Part shown: one piece after another, positions 1 through 8,251 of the stretch
Layout: every line of letters starts with the position of its first letter
How positions within the stretch are numbered: position 1 is the stretch's first letter
NCBI GenBank assembly: GCA_903789595.1
Contig: CAIFEZ010000004.1
Location: 7,132 to 71,131, forward strand
Length of the DNA: 64,000 nt
Source of the DNA: an uncultured eubacterium 1-6
GTDB lineage: Bacteria > Bacillota > Clostridia > Lachnospirales > Lachnospiraceae
Direction: 5' to 3'
The notes under the pieces: model-generated
The model's input: only the letters and a program-made list of their open reading frames with translations
Databases searched by the model: none
Told to the model about the DNA's origin: nothing
Made by a program: the position numbers and the translations under genes

Positions 1-118
<118 letters not shown>

Positions 119-184
119 CGGCAGTTTTCATAAGCCCGGCATCACTTCGCTGCTTTGAAGTTTTTCATGCTTGCAGGAAATGGA

Positions 185-1123
185 TCAGTCCTCTGCGGAG
201 AGAAGCTCGATCTTGAAATTGAGTTCCTTTCCCGCCATCTCATGATTGGCGTCAAAGGTAATCGTACGGTCATCCTTCGCTGTGACAACAACCGGGAACG
301 GCTGCCCCATCGCATTGGAGAGATATACATGATCGCCCGTCTTCAGGCCTTCGGCGCCCTCCATCTGGCTGATCTCCACCGTGAAAATCGCTCTGGGATC
401 GCGCTCTCCGTAAGCTTCCTCCGGCGTGAGATGAATATTTACGATGTCTCCGACATTCATGTCCACGACAGCCTTATCAAATCCCGGAATCATCATGCCC
501 GTGCCGCATACAAATTCCAGCGGTTCTCCGCGGTCATAGGAGGAATCAAATACCGTGCCGTTGTTGAATGTGCCTTCATAATGCGTTTTGACCGTCTTTC
601 CGGCGTTCTTTCCCTCGAGAATCACCTTCATCTCGTGACAGCCGCCGCTGCAGCATCCGCCGCAGCTTTCTTCCACATCACCGCCGCAGCATCCGCCGCA
701 TCCGTCTTCACCATTCTCACCGGTGCCGGCCGCATCGCCGCCGCATCTGCCTTCGCCGCTTCCGCAGCAGCCCCCATGGCTCTCTGAATCATGATGATGG
801 TCACAGTTCACGCCCTCAGAAGTCAGCTCTCCGGCGAGAAATGCCCGGACTGCTTCATCCGCGCTGCCCTGCGCACCGGATACAATCTCGAGGCCCGCGG
901 CCTGAAGAGCCGACTGTGTACCGCCGCCGATGCCGCCGCAGATGACCGTGTCCGCGCCGAGGTCCGCCAGAAGACCGGCCAGTGCCTCGTGGCCGATGCC
1001 GCCGGCACCGATTACCTCGTCTGACACGATCTGTCCGTCTTCAACGGTATAGATCTTGAAATTCTCTGTTCTTCCGAAATGCTGGAAGATATTTCCGTTA
1101 TCATAGGTTACCGCAATTTTCAT
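185..1123 (-). CDS. NifX/NifB-like domain fused to FKBP-type (SlyD-like) peptidyl-prolyl isomerase
   Basis: 312 aa. Residues 1-110 match the dinitrogenase iron-molybdenum cofactor-binding fold (start MKIAVTYDNGNIFQHFGRTE, then a GADTVICGGIGGG loop). Residues about 110-165 form a His/Cys-rich linker (CDHHHD, several GGCCGG and CGGCC units) that probably binds metal. Residues about 165-312 are an FKBP/SlyD isomerase (THYEGTFNNGTVFDSS, GMMIPGFDKAV, LTPEEAYGERDP) with the IF chaperone insert expected of SlyD. The start at 1123 is chosen over an in-frame ATG at 1153 because GAAGGGA lies 7 bases upstream. Inferred role: metallochaperone for Ni or Fe-S cofactors. Such fusions exist in Clostridia; the function of this one is not shown by the sequence. 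Confidence 0.85.
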   Translation of the reverse strand: MKIAVTYDNGNIFQHFGRTENFKIYTVEDGQIVSDEVIGAGGIGHEALAGLLADLGADTVICGGIGGGTQSALQAAGLEIVSGAQGSADEAVRAFLAGELTSEGVNCDHHHDSESHGGCCGSGEGRCGGDAAGTGENGEDGCGGCCGGDVEESCGGCCSGGCHEMKVILEGKNAGKTVKTHYEGTFNNGTVFDSSYDRGEPLEFVCGTGMMIPGFDKAVVDMNVGDIVNIHLTPEEAYGERDPRAIFTVEISQMEGAEGLKTGDHVYLSNAMGQPFPVVVTAKDDRTITFDANHEMAGKELNFKIELLSAED

Positions 1124-1195
1124 AAAAAATCCCTTCATCTGTTGCTTTTGCATTCCTCATGTTATCAATGCTACGGCGATCGCCGCAGTACAAAC

Positions 1196-1224
1196 AGTAT
1201 ACTCAATAAGCCGCGGAAAATCAA
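1196..1224 (-). promoter_or_regulatory. Predicted promoter of the NifX-FKBP gene
   Basis: On the minus strand TTGATT, 17 bases, TATACT. A perfect 12-base palindrome CGGCGATCGCCG (1174-1185) lies just downstream of the expected transcription start and could be an operator or an RNA hairpin. Confidence 0.5.
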
Positions 1225-1243
1225 CATCCCCTGGCCGGGTGCG

Positions 1244-1340
1244 GTTAAGCGTGAACGGTTACTGTTTACGGGATATCCGAGAGGCAGGAATTTCACCGCC
1301 CTGCTGCTGTTCGCAAACTGGCTGCAACAAAGTTTTATCC
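1244..1340 (-). repeat. Dispersed repeat family B, copy 1
   Basis: Read on the minus strand it carries the family B words: AGTTTGCGAACAGCAGCAGG, GTGAAATTCCTGCCT, GATATCCCGTAAACAGTAAC and GTTCACGC. The same words recur near 12.5, 13.95, 17.3, 29.85, 33.4, 40.8 and 48.1 kb. No coding content. Confidence 0.6.
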
Positions 1341-1374
1341 TGATTTAACGGAAAAATTACACACAAACGATGAA

Positions 1375-1562
1375 AGATGTGTTACAATACAATCAGTTCC
1401 GGATTTCAGAAAACTGTATGCCGCTGACAGTGGCGGTGTGTCCCTCCGCGGCGGAGGCAACAGAGCTTTCCGGAAGAATGAGCAATCGAATAGTGCAGCT
1501 GGAGAACAATGAGTCAGTCGCTGAACAGTACAGAGTACTGTTTATGTGCTGACTCTTTTTTT
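1375..1562 (+). ncRNA. Possible small RNA with its own terminator
   Basis: A TACAAT -10-like element (about 1383) is followed by about 170 bases with several hairpins (CCGC...GCGG at 1420-1436; CCTCCGC...GCGGAGG region) and a clear intrinsic terminator at 1511-1562. The 60-codon frame over this stretch runs through the terminator and lacks a ribosome binding site, so it is unlikely to be a gene. No good -35 box is seen. Could equally be the end of an undetected transcript. Confidence 0.35.
1511..1562 (+). terminator. Intrinsic terminator
   Basis: GAGTCAG...CTGACTC stem with an inner ACAGTAC/GTACTGT stem, followed by seven T. Repeat family A begins at the end of the T-tract. Confidence 0.75.
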
Positions 1563-1708
1563 ACGCGAACAGCGAGCCACAGCTGAATGCAAAGTATTCG
1601 TGTGGGGCGTGCGTCGCGATAGCGAGAGGCATACGACCGCTGTATGGCCGGGCGCGAAGAGCGTCGCGAAAGCGGGATAAAACCCGCGGGGCGTGTTTTA
1701 TCCCGCTA
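1561..1708 (+). repeat. Dispersed repeat family A, copy 1 (long form)
   Basis: Begins ACGCGAACAGCGAGCCACAGC right after the T-run of the preceding terminator, continues with AAGTATTCGTGTGGGGCG and GTCGCGATAGCGAG, and ends with the palindromic unit GCGGGATAAAAC...GTTTTATCCCGC. It has an extra ~45-base GCGA-rich insert before the palindrome compared with the short copies. Confidence 0.8.
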
Positions 1709-1762
1709 CCTGTGAGAGCCCTTGCAGATCAGAAATTTATGATTTAGGAGGTTGAAGTTACA

Positions 1763-3238
1763 ATGCTGTATGATGTGATCATTGTAGGTGCGGGTGTGAG
1801 CGGATGTGCGATTGCCCGGGAGCTTTCCAGATACAGACTGAACATCTGTGTGCTGGAAAAGGAAGAGGATGTCTGCTGCGGCACGACAAAGGCAAACAGT
1901 GCGATCGTGCACGCCGGTTTTGATGCCGCGACGGGCAGCATGATGGCGAAGCTGAATGTCCGCGGAAATGAAATGATGGATCAGATCGCGGCGGATCTCG
2001 ATGTCCCGTTCCGGCGGAACGGAGCTCTCGTGGTCTGCACGGATCCGGATGAGCTTGGCGGTCTTCAGGAGCTGTATGACCGGGGAATTGCCAACGGTCT
2101 GCGTGCGGACAGCATGGAAATTCTGAACCGCGAGGAGGCTCTCGCCATCGAACCGAATCTTGCGGACGATGTGGTCGGTGCCTTTTACGCGAAGACGAGC
2201 GGAATCATATGTCCGTTCCTCCTGAACATAGCGATGGCGGAAAACGCAAATGTCAACGGCGTTGACTTTTTCTTCAATACGGAAGTGGAAAAAATCGAGG
2301 CGGAGAATACCGCTCCGGGCGGAGAGAGAATCTGGAAGATACGCACCTGCAACGGAGAATACAGGACCCGCTACATCGTCAACGCGGCGGGTGTCTATGC
2401 AGATGTTTTCCACAATATGGTAAGCAGCAGAAAAATTCACATCACACCGAGACGCGGCAGCTACTGTCTGCTCGATCGTACGGCAGGGAATCATGTATCC
2501 CACACCGTGTTCGCACAGCCCGGAAAAATGGGAAAGGGCGTACTGGTAACGCCGACCATTCACGGCAATCTGCTGATCGGACCGAATGCACAGGATATCG
2601 AGAATAAAGAGGGAACGAACACAACGGCTGACAGCCTGAATGAGATTATTGAAAAGGCTGCGAGGAACGTGAAGAATATCCCGATGCGCCAGGTGATCAC
2701 ATCCTTTGCAGGCCTCCGGGCTCACGAGAACGGCCACGACTTCATCATCGGAGAAGTGGAAGATGCGCCTCACTTCATCGACTGCGCGGGAATCGAGTCT
2801 CCCGGACTGTCCTCCAGCCCGGCAATCGGCGAATATGTCAGAAAGCTGCTGGAAGAGAAGATGAAACCGGAGCGGAAGGAGAACTGGGTCGGCACCCGCA
2901 GGGGAATTTTGAATCCCGACTCTCTTTCCTTTGAGGAGAGGAATGAGCTGATCCGGAAGAATCCCGCCTATGGAAGAATTATCTGCAGATGCGAATCCGT
3001 GACCGAAGGAGAGATTCTGGACGCGATCAGGCGTCCGCTCGGCGCGCGCTCACTGGATGGAGTCAAGCGCAGAACGAGAGCGGGCATGGGACGCTGTCAG
3101 GCAGGCTTCTGCTCTCCGCGCACAATGGAGATCCTGCATCGGGAGCTCGGGCTTCCCTATGAGAAAATCACAAAGAGCGGAGGAGATTCCAGACTGGTCA
3201 TCGGCCGCACAAAAGAGCACAGTGGGGAGGAAGAATGA
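1763..3238 (+). CDS. GlpA-type FAD-dependent glycerol-3-phosphate dehydrogenase family protein
   Basis: 491 aa. N-terminal dinucleotide-binding motif VGAGVSGCAIARELSRY (residues 7-23) and a DAO-type oxidase fold; C-terminal BFD-like [2Fe-2S] domain from about residue 405 with Cys in ICRCESVTEGE and AGMGRCQAGFCSP. This layout is that of anaerobic GlpA. It overlaps the next gene by 4 bases (ATGA) and heads a three-gene operon with an NAD(P)/FAD oxidoreductase and a DUF1667 protein, a combination often found near glycerol metabolism genes in Clostridia. Likely role: oxidation of sn-glycerol 3-phosphate or a related 2-hydroxyacid with electrons passed to the partner. Substrate is not proven by sequence, and no glycerol kinase is nearby. 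Confidence 0.85.
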   Translation: MLYDVIIVGAGVSGCAIARELSRYRLNICVLEKEEDVCCGTTKANSAIVHAGFDAATGSMMAKLNVRGNEMMDQIAADLDVPFRRNGALVVCTDPDELGGLQELYDRGIANGLRADSMEILNREEALAIEPNLADDVVGAFYAKTSGIICPFLLNIAMAENANVNGVDFFFNTEVEKIEAENTAPGGERIWKIRTCNGEYRTRYIVNAAGVYADVFHNMVSSRKIHITPRRGSYCLLDRTAGNHVSHTVFAQPGKMGKGVLVTPTIHGNLLIGPNAQDIENKEGTNTTADSLNEIIEKAARNVKNIPMRQVITSFAGLRAHENGHDFIIGEVEDAPHFIDCAGIESPGLSSSPAIGEYVRKLLEEKMKPERKENWVGTRRGILNPDSLSFEERNELIRKNPAYGRIICRCESVTEGEILDAIRRPLGARSLDGVKRRTRAGMGRCQAGFCSPRTMEILHRELGLPYEKITKSGGDSRLVIGRTKEHSGEEE

Positions 3239-4626
3239 TGGAGACAAACGAAATGATGTCCTATGATATTGTGATTGTCGGCGGCGGCCCCGCCGGTCTT
3301 GCGGCAGCCATAGCGGCCAGAAAAAGCGGAACCGAACGGATCCTGATTCTGGAAAGAGACAAGGAGCTCGGAGGAATTCTGAACCAGTGCATCCACAACG
3401 GATTCGGACTTCACACCTTCAAGGAGGAGCTGACCGGTCCGGAATACGCCGACCGTTTTATTCAGCAGGTATATGAGATGGGGATCGAGTACAGGCTCGA
3501 CACGATGGTCATGGACATCTCGGCGGACAAGGTTGTAACCGCGATGAACCGGAGCGACGGCATGTTCCGAATCCGCGCGGGTGCGGTGATTCTCGCGATG
3601 GGCTGCAGAGAAAGACCGAGGGGAGCGCTGAACATACCCGGATACCGGCCCGCCGGGATCTACAGCGCCGGTACCGCACAGCGTCTGGTCAATATCGAGG
3701 GATATATGCCGGGCCGCGAGGTGGTTATCCTGGGATCGGGCGATATCGGACTGATCATGGCCCGCAGAATGACGCTGGAAGGCGCAACGGTAAAGGTTGT
3801 CGCGGAGCTCATGCCATACTCCGGAGGCCTGAAGAGAAATATCGTTCAGTGTCTGGACGACTTCGACATCCCGCTGAAGCTGTCGCATACCGTAGTGGAC
3901 ATTGAGGGAAAAGACCGCGTAAAGGCGGTTACCATTGCCAGGGTCGGAAAAGATATGAAGCCGATACCGGGCACGGAAGAGCGGTATACCTGCGATACGC
4001 TCCTTCTCTCCACCGGTCTGATTCCGGAGAATGAACTTTCCGCAGGCTGCGGCGTCGAGATGAATCCGGTCACAAAGGGACCCTTTGTCAATGAAATCAT
4101 GGAGACCAATATTCCGGGCGTTTTTGCCTGCGGCAATGTGCTTCATGTTCACGATCTTGTCGACTACGTCTCGGAAGAAGCCGGAAAAGCCGGAGAGGCT
4201 GCCGCCAGATATGTGCAGAGCGGGTGCACCGAGGCTTCCAGGGAGCGCGCTCCCATACGTCTGACCGCAACCGGAGGCGTCCGTTATACCGTTCCCTCCA
4301 CCATTCACACGGATCGGATGGACGATCTGCTGACTGTCCGTTTTCGGGTCGGAGCGGTTTACCGTCAGGCATATGTAAGCGTTTATTTCGACGATGAGCG
4401 CGTTCAGCATCAGAAGAAGAAAATCATGGCGCCCGGAGAAATGGAGCAGATCATCCTTCAGAAAAAGAAGCTTCTGGAGAAACCGGATCTGCACACCATC
4501 ACGATTAAAATCGAAGAAGACGATGCCTCGGATGCGATCAAGAGCTCTTCGGACGGGAAGGCCATAAGCAGCGCAAATGAGACATCCGGAGCGGCGGACG
4601 GCGCCGCGCACCGGCAGACCATGTGA
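3235..4626 (+). CDS. FAD/NAD(P)-dependent oxidoreductase, partner of the GlpA-like protein
   Basis: 463 aa. FAD-binding GGGPAGLAAAIAARKSG near residue 16 and a second nucleotide-binding motif VVILGSGDIGLIMARRM near residue 162. The CXXXH-like NQCIHNGFG segment (about residue 57) and the CGN segment (FACGNVLHVHDLVDYV) are typical of the pyridine nucleotide-disulfide oxidoreductase subgroup paired with GlpA-like proteins. Start ATG overlaps the upstream stop, so translation is coupled. Probably transfers electrons between the GlpA-like subunit and NAD(P) or another carrier. The last ~40 residues are low-complexity, acidic and Ala/Ser-rich, unlike the rest. Confidence 0.85.
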   Translation: MMETNEMMSYDIVIVGGGPAGLAAAIAARKSGTERILILERDKELGGILNQCIHNGFGLHTFKEELTGPEYADRFIQQVYEMGIEYRLDTMVMDISADKVVTAMNRSDGMFRIRAGAVILAMGCRERPRGALNIPGYRPAGIYSAGTAQRLVNIEGYMPGREVVILGSGDIGLIMARRMTLEGATVKVVAELMPYSGGLKRNIVQCLDDFDIPLKLSHTVVDIEGKDRVKAVTIARVGKDMKPIPGTEERYTCDTLLLSTGLIPENELSAGCGVEMNPVTKGPFVNEIMETNIPGVFACGNVLHVHDLVDYVSEEAGKAGEAAARYVQSGCTEASRERAPIRLTATGGVRYTVPSTIHTDRMDDLLTVRFRVGAVYRQAYVSVYFDDERVQHQKKKIMAPGEMEQIILQKKKLLEKPDLHTITIKIEEDDASDAIKSSSDGKAISSANETSGAADGAAHRQTM

Positions 4627-4640
4627 AGGAGGCACGGAGA

Positions 4641-5009
4641 ATGATTCAGAAAAGAGATCTGACCTGTATCGGCTGCCCCATGGGCTGCCAGATCACAGTA
4701 GAATTTGAAGGGGAAGAAATTAAAAGCGTAACCGGGAACAACTGCAAAATCGGAGACAGGTATGCGAGAAAAGAAGTCATCCATCCGGAGAGAACGGTTA
4801 CATCAACTGTTGCCGTAACCGGGGGCGATAAGGAACGCTGTTCCGTGAAGACCAGGGGAAACATCCCGAAGGACATGATTTTTGAATGCATGGACGAGAT
4901 CAACCGTGTCTGCATTCCGGCCCCGGTAAAGATCGGAGACGTCATCATCCCGGACGTATGCGGAACGGGAATCGACGTTGTCGCGACAAGGAATATTCAC
5001 AAGGTATAA
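4641..5009 (+). CDS. DUF1667 domain protein
   Basis: 122 aa. CIGCPMGCQITVEFEG near the N-terminus gives a CXXCXXXC cluster, followed by a later Cys (NNCKIGDRYA), a likely Fe-S site. The rest (TVTSTVAVTGG, VKTRGNIPKDMIFECMDEIN) matches DUF1667. Start at 4641 is preferred over an in-frame GTG at 4623 because AGGAGG lies 9 bases upstream. Third gene of the GlpA-like operon; likely the small Fe-S electron-transfer subunit. Confidence 0.85.
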   Translation: MIQKRDLTCIGCPMGCQITVEFEGEEIKSVTGNNCKIGDRYARKEVIHPERTVTSTVAVTGGDKERCSVKTRGNIPKDMIFECMDEINRVCIPAPVKIGDVIIPDVCGTGIDVVATRNIHKV

Positions 5010-5019
5010 TACATGACGA

Positions 5020-5083
5020 CAGGGCAGAGACCTCTCAGAACGTTCGTTTGCGGACGCGGGAAGGCCTCTGCCCTGTTTTTTTT
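5020..5083 (+). terminator. Intrinsic terminator after the GlpA-like operon
   Basis: CAGGGCAGAG...CTCTGCCCTG stem and eight T. Repeat family A copy 2 starts directly at the end of the T-tract. Confidence 0.85.
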
Positions 5084-5258
5084 ACGCGAACAGCGAGCCA
5101 CAGCCAAATGCGAAGCGTCCGGTGTGCAGGACGCGAAGCGCAGAACAAGCGAAGCGTGATTCTGCGAAGAACGAACAGCACACCGGCCGCAAAGTATTCG
5201 TGTGGGGCGAGCGTCGCGATAGCGAGATAAAACCCGCGAAGCGCGTTTTATCTCGTTA
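5084..5258 (+). repeat. Dispersed repeat family A, copy 2 (long form)
   Basis: ACGCGAACAGCGAGCCACAGC start; internal ~70-base insert flanked by CCGGTGTGC and GCACACCGG (an inverted repeat); then AAAGTATTCGTGTGGGGCGA, GTCGCGATAGCGAG and the terminal palindrome GAGATAAAACCCGCG...CGCGTTTTATCTCG. Confidence 0.8.
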
Positions 5259-5548
5259 CACGGACAGTGAGCTGCAGCCGGGCTGCAAAGGACAGCGGGA
5301 CTGTAAAATTCTTGATGTAAGGAGTTGGTCGGTGAACAGTAATATTCTCGGAATTATTTGTCTGCAATTTCCAAAATGGGTAGAGAAATTGAATACAAAA
5401 TATGTTAAAATACACATAAGTCCTGGTTATTTAGGCGTATGAAACGGATAACCGAGATTATGGAAACGGTAGGATTGCGGAGAATCCGAAATTTCACGGA
5501 AGTGGACATAGATGGTCAGGACAATCAAATATTTCAGAAAGGAGAAAG
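5259..5548 (+). promoter_or_regulatory. Leader and promoter region of the metV-rnfC operon
   Basis: An extended -10 element TGTTAAAAT (5403-5411) is the best promoter signal. The ~135-base leader has three local hairpins: GGTTAT...ATAACC (about 5423-5454), GGATT...AATCC (about 5470-5489) and TCCG...CGGA (about 5486-5503), ending with GAAAGGAGAAAG before the start codon. No known riboswitch family was recognised. Confidence 0.4.
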
Positions 5549-7513
5549 ATGGTGAATTATACCAAGTATGCGTTGAAAGACAGCGAAGAACTGAAATCTC
5601 TGCTGAACGACAGAGACAATCTCTTTGTTGTCGCCTGTAACAAATGCTTCAAGGAATTCGATACTCTCAATGAGCCGGATGCGGACGAATTCGCGAAGCT
5701 TGCGGAGGCACAGGGCAAAAGGATCACAGGTATCGCCAAGGTCGATTTTCTCTGCAATCAGGTTCGGACGAAGGAGCGTCTGCCGGACATGATTCCGGAA
5801 GGAACCGACCATATTGCGGTGGTTGCCTGCGGCCTTGGTATTCAGACGGTCGCGGACATGGAGGTAAAACCTGTCCTTGCCGCGGCAGATTCACTGAACT
5901 ATACCGGTTATCACGGTATGGCCCTGACGAAGAAGACCTGCGGTGCATGTTCACAGTGCTATCTGAATCTCACCGGAGGTATTTGTCCGATTGTCGACTG
6001 CTCCAAAAGCCTTCTGAACGGTCAGTGCGGAGGCGCGAAAGACGGGAAGTGCGAGGTTGATCCGAAGAAGGACTGCGCATGGCAGAAGATTTATGACAGA
6101 CTGAAGGCGCAGGGCCGTCTGGAAGAATTCCTTGCCCGGCCGGTGCAGTTCCGCGATTATTCCAGGATCGGCCACAGAGAAATCAATGAATATGTGAAGA
6201 ATCTCCGGGAGAGAAGATTTGCCGGATACTACGGAGGAGTACATCCGAGCGAGCGCAAGGAAATCACAGAGGATATTCCGCTCGCGAAGTTCCCGGAGCC
6301 AGAGCAGGTGATCATTCCTCTGTCTATGCATGTCGGGAAACCCGCGACTCCGATCGTTCAGGTGGGAGATCATGTGAACGTCGGACAGAAGATTGCAGAG
6401 CAGGACGGTTTCATCAGCTGCTGCGTACACTCCAGTGTAAGCGGTACCGTCGCGGCCATCGAGCCGCACACCCATCCGAACAAGGGACCGGGCGTACTCT
6501 CGATTGTAATCCGCTCTGACGGAAAGGACACCCCGGACGCGTCCGTGAAGCCGGCCGGGAAGCTGGAGGATCTCACTCCGGATGAGATCGTCGAGATTGT
6601 GAAGGAAAAGGGAATCACAGGAATGGGCGGCGCCGGCTTCCCGACCTATGTCAAGCTGAAGCCGAACAAACCGATCGACGCGGTTCTGCTGAACGGCTGT
6701 GAATGCGAGCCTGTTCTCACCGCCGATCACCGTGTTCTTCTTGAATATCCGGATGCTGTCATCTACGGGCTGAAGGCGATCATGAAAGCGGTGGACGCGC
6801 CGAAAGGCTATATCGTCATCGAGGACAACAAGCCGGACGCGGTGGCACTCCTCGAGTCAAAGGTGAAAGAGATTGACAATATTGAGGTGCGCTGCGTGCG
6901 CACCAAGTACCCGCAGGGAGCCGAGAAGATGCTCATCAAGAACGTGATGGGACGCATGGTTCCGAGCGGCGGTCTTCCGGCTGATGTCGGCGCCGTCGTG
7001 GACAATGTCAGCACGGCGAAGGCCATCGCCGACGCGATTCTTACCGGCATGCCGCTGGTGGAGCGCGCGGTGACCGTATCGGGCGAGCATATCGTTCACC
7101 CCGGAAACTTCATGGTGAAGATCGGTACGAATGTACAGGATATCATCGATTACTGCGGCGGGACGACCGGAGATGACATTACTATCAAGATGGGCGGCCC
7201 GATGATGGGATTTGCGATCACCGACACGAACGTGCCGGTCATCAAGGGATCCAACGGTATCATCGCCGTTGATACACAGTACAGTGAAGAAGAGGCGTGC
7301 ATCCGCTGCGGCCGGTGCGTGGATGTCTGCCCGATGGAGCTCGCTCCGCTTAATTTCGCAAAATATGTGGATGAGGGCAATGCGAAGGCTCTTCTCGCAG
7401 AACATATCAGAGACTGCTTTGAGTGCGGATGCTGCCAGTATATCTGCTCCTCCAAAATTCCTCTGGTTACCAAGATCAGAAAAGGAAAAGTCATGATCAG
7501 GGAGGTGAAGTAA
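5549..7513 (+). CDS. MetV-RnfC fusion: electron-input subunit of methylene-THF reductase
   Basis: 654 aa. Residues 1-205 are a MetV (methylene-THF reductase C-terminal, Zn/Fe-S) domain with ACNKCFKEFD and CGACSQCYLNLTGGICPIVDC. Residues about 225-654 are RnfC-like: N-terminal barrel, GITGMGGAGFPTYVK with the NADH/FMN-binding region, and two ferredoxin motifs CIRCGRCVDVCP and CFECGCCQYIC. In acetogens such as Acetobacterium woodii an RnfC2 protein works with MetV and MetF to feed NADH electrons to methylene-THF reduction; here the first two are joined in one chain. Followed after 1 base by a second MetV and then MetF. No Rnf membrane genes are in the window. Confidence 0.9.
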   Translation: MVNYTKYALKDSEELKSLLNDRDNLFVVACNKCFKEFDTLNEPDADEFAKLAEAQGKRITGIAKVDFLCNQVRTKERLPDMIPEGTDHIAVVACGLGIQTVADMEVKPVLAAADSLNYTGYHGMALTKKTCGACSQCYLNLTGGICPIVDCSKSLLNGQCGGAKDGKCEVDPKKDCAWQKIYDRLKAQGRLEEFLARPVQFRDYSRIGHREINEYVKNLRERRFAGYYGGVHPSERKEITEDIPLAKFPEPEQVIIPLSMHVGKPATPIVQVGDHVNVGQKIAEQDGFISCCVHSSVSGTVAAIEPHTHPNKGPGVLSIVIRSDGKDTPDASVKPAGKLEDLTPDEIVEIVKEKGITGMGGAGFPTYVKLKPNKPIDAVLLNGCECEPVLTADHRVLLEYPDAVIYGLKAIMKAVDAPKGYIVIEDNKPDAVALLESKVKEIDNIEVRCVRTKYPQGAEKMLIKNVMGRMVPSGGLPADVGAVVDNVSTAKAIADAILTGMPLVERAVTVSGEHIVHPGNFMVKIGTNVQDIIDYCGGTTGDDITIKMGGPMMGFAITDTNVPVIKGSNGIIAVDTQYSEEEACIRCGRCVDVCPMELAPLNFAKYVDEGNAKALLAEHIRDCFECGCCQYICSSKIPLVTKIRKGKVMIREVK

Positions 7514-7514
7514 G

Positions 7515-8147
7515 GTGCTGATTACAGAGTTAAAATCGAAGGATGTCATCGAATCTCTCATTTCCGGAAAATCATTTATCATTAACTGCCACGGATGCAT
7601 GGAGGTTCGGTTCCCCGAAAAGGAAGCGGATGCTCTCGAAAAAGACCTTGTACAGGCCGGGAAGGTGACGGGAATCGTCACGACCGATTACATCTGCAAC
7701 CCGGACAACCTGAAGCTTCAGCTGAAGAATCACGCAGAGGAAATAGACGCCGCAGACTCGATCCTGGTATTTTCCTGCGGGGTCGGTGTACAGACGGCCG
7801 CGGATCTTTACCCGGACAAGCCGGTGTATGCCGCGTGCGACACCATCCGCCTGCCTGGATATCAGGGCGTCACGCCGCTTGAGACGGACTGCGGGCAGTG
7901 CGGGACCTGCTATCTGAATCTGACAGGAGGAATCTGTCCGATCACCGCATGCTCCAAGAGCCTTGTGAACGGCCAGTGCGGCGGCGCAAAGAACGGCATG
8001 TGTGAAGTAGACCCCGAGATGGAATGCGGATGGGAGCGCATCTACAGACGGCTCAAGGCCCTCGGACGGCTCGATGCCATGCGCTGTCCGACCCAGCTGC
8101 ACAATTTTGCAACTGATGAAGCAACCAGAGAATGTAAAGAATCATAA
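7515..8147 (+). CDS. metV: MetV, methylene-THF reductase small subunit
   Basis: 210 aa, GTG start with GGGAGGTGAAG upstream. It repeats the cysteine pattern of the N-terminal domain of the preceding gene (CHGCMEVRFP, CGQCGTCYLNLTGGICPITACSKSLVNGQCGG), and is clearly its paralogue. MetV holds zinc or Fe-S clusters and docks MetF. Encodes the stand-alone MetV beside MetF. Confidence 0.9.
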   Translation: MLITELKSKDVIESLISGKSFIINCHGCMEVRFPEKEADALEKDLVQAGKVTGIVTTDYICNPDNLKLQLKNHAEEIDAADSILVFSCGVGVQTAADLYPDKPVYAACDTIRLPGYQGVTPLETDCGQCGTCYLNLTGGICPITACSKSLVNGQCGGAKNGMCEVDPEMECGWERIYRRLKALGRLDAMRCPTQLHNFATDEATRECKES

Positions 8148-8251
8148 AGGAAAGCAATTCGGCTCCCGGATCTGAAACCCCGGAAGACAGAGTTCCCGGG
8201 GCCGGGATGTCGAAAGTCTGCCATATATCACGAATATCAGGAGAGATCATT

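Noticed and set aside
1370-1552. 60-codon plus-strand ORF
   Set aside because: No ribosome binding site, odd composition, and it reads into a terminator stem; better seen as part of a possible small RNA.
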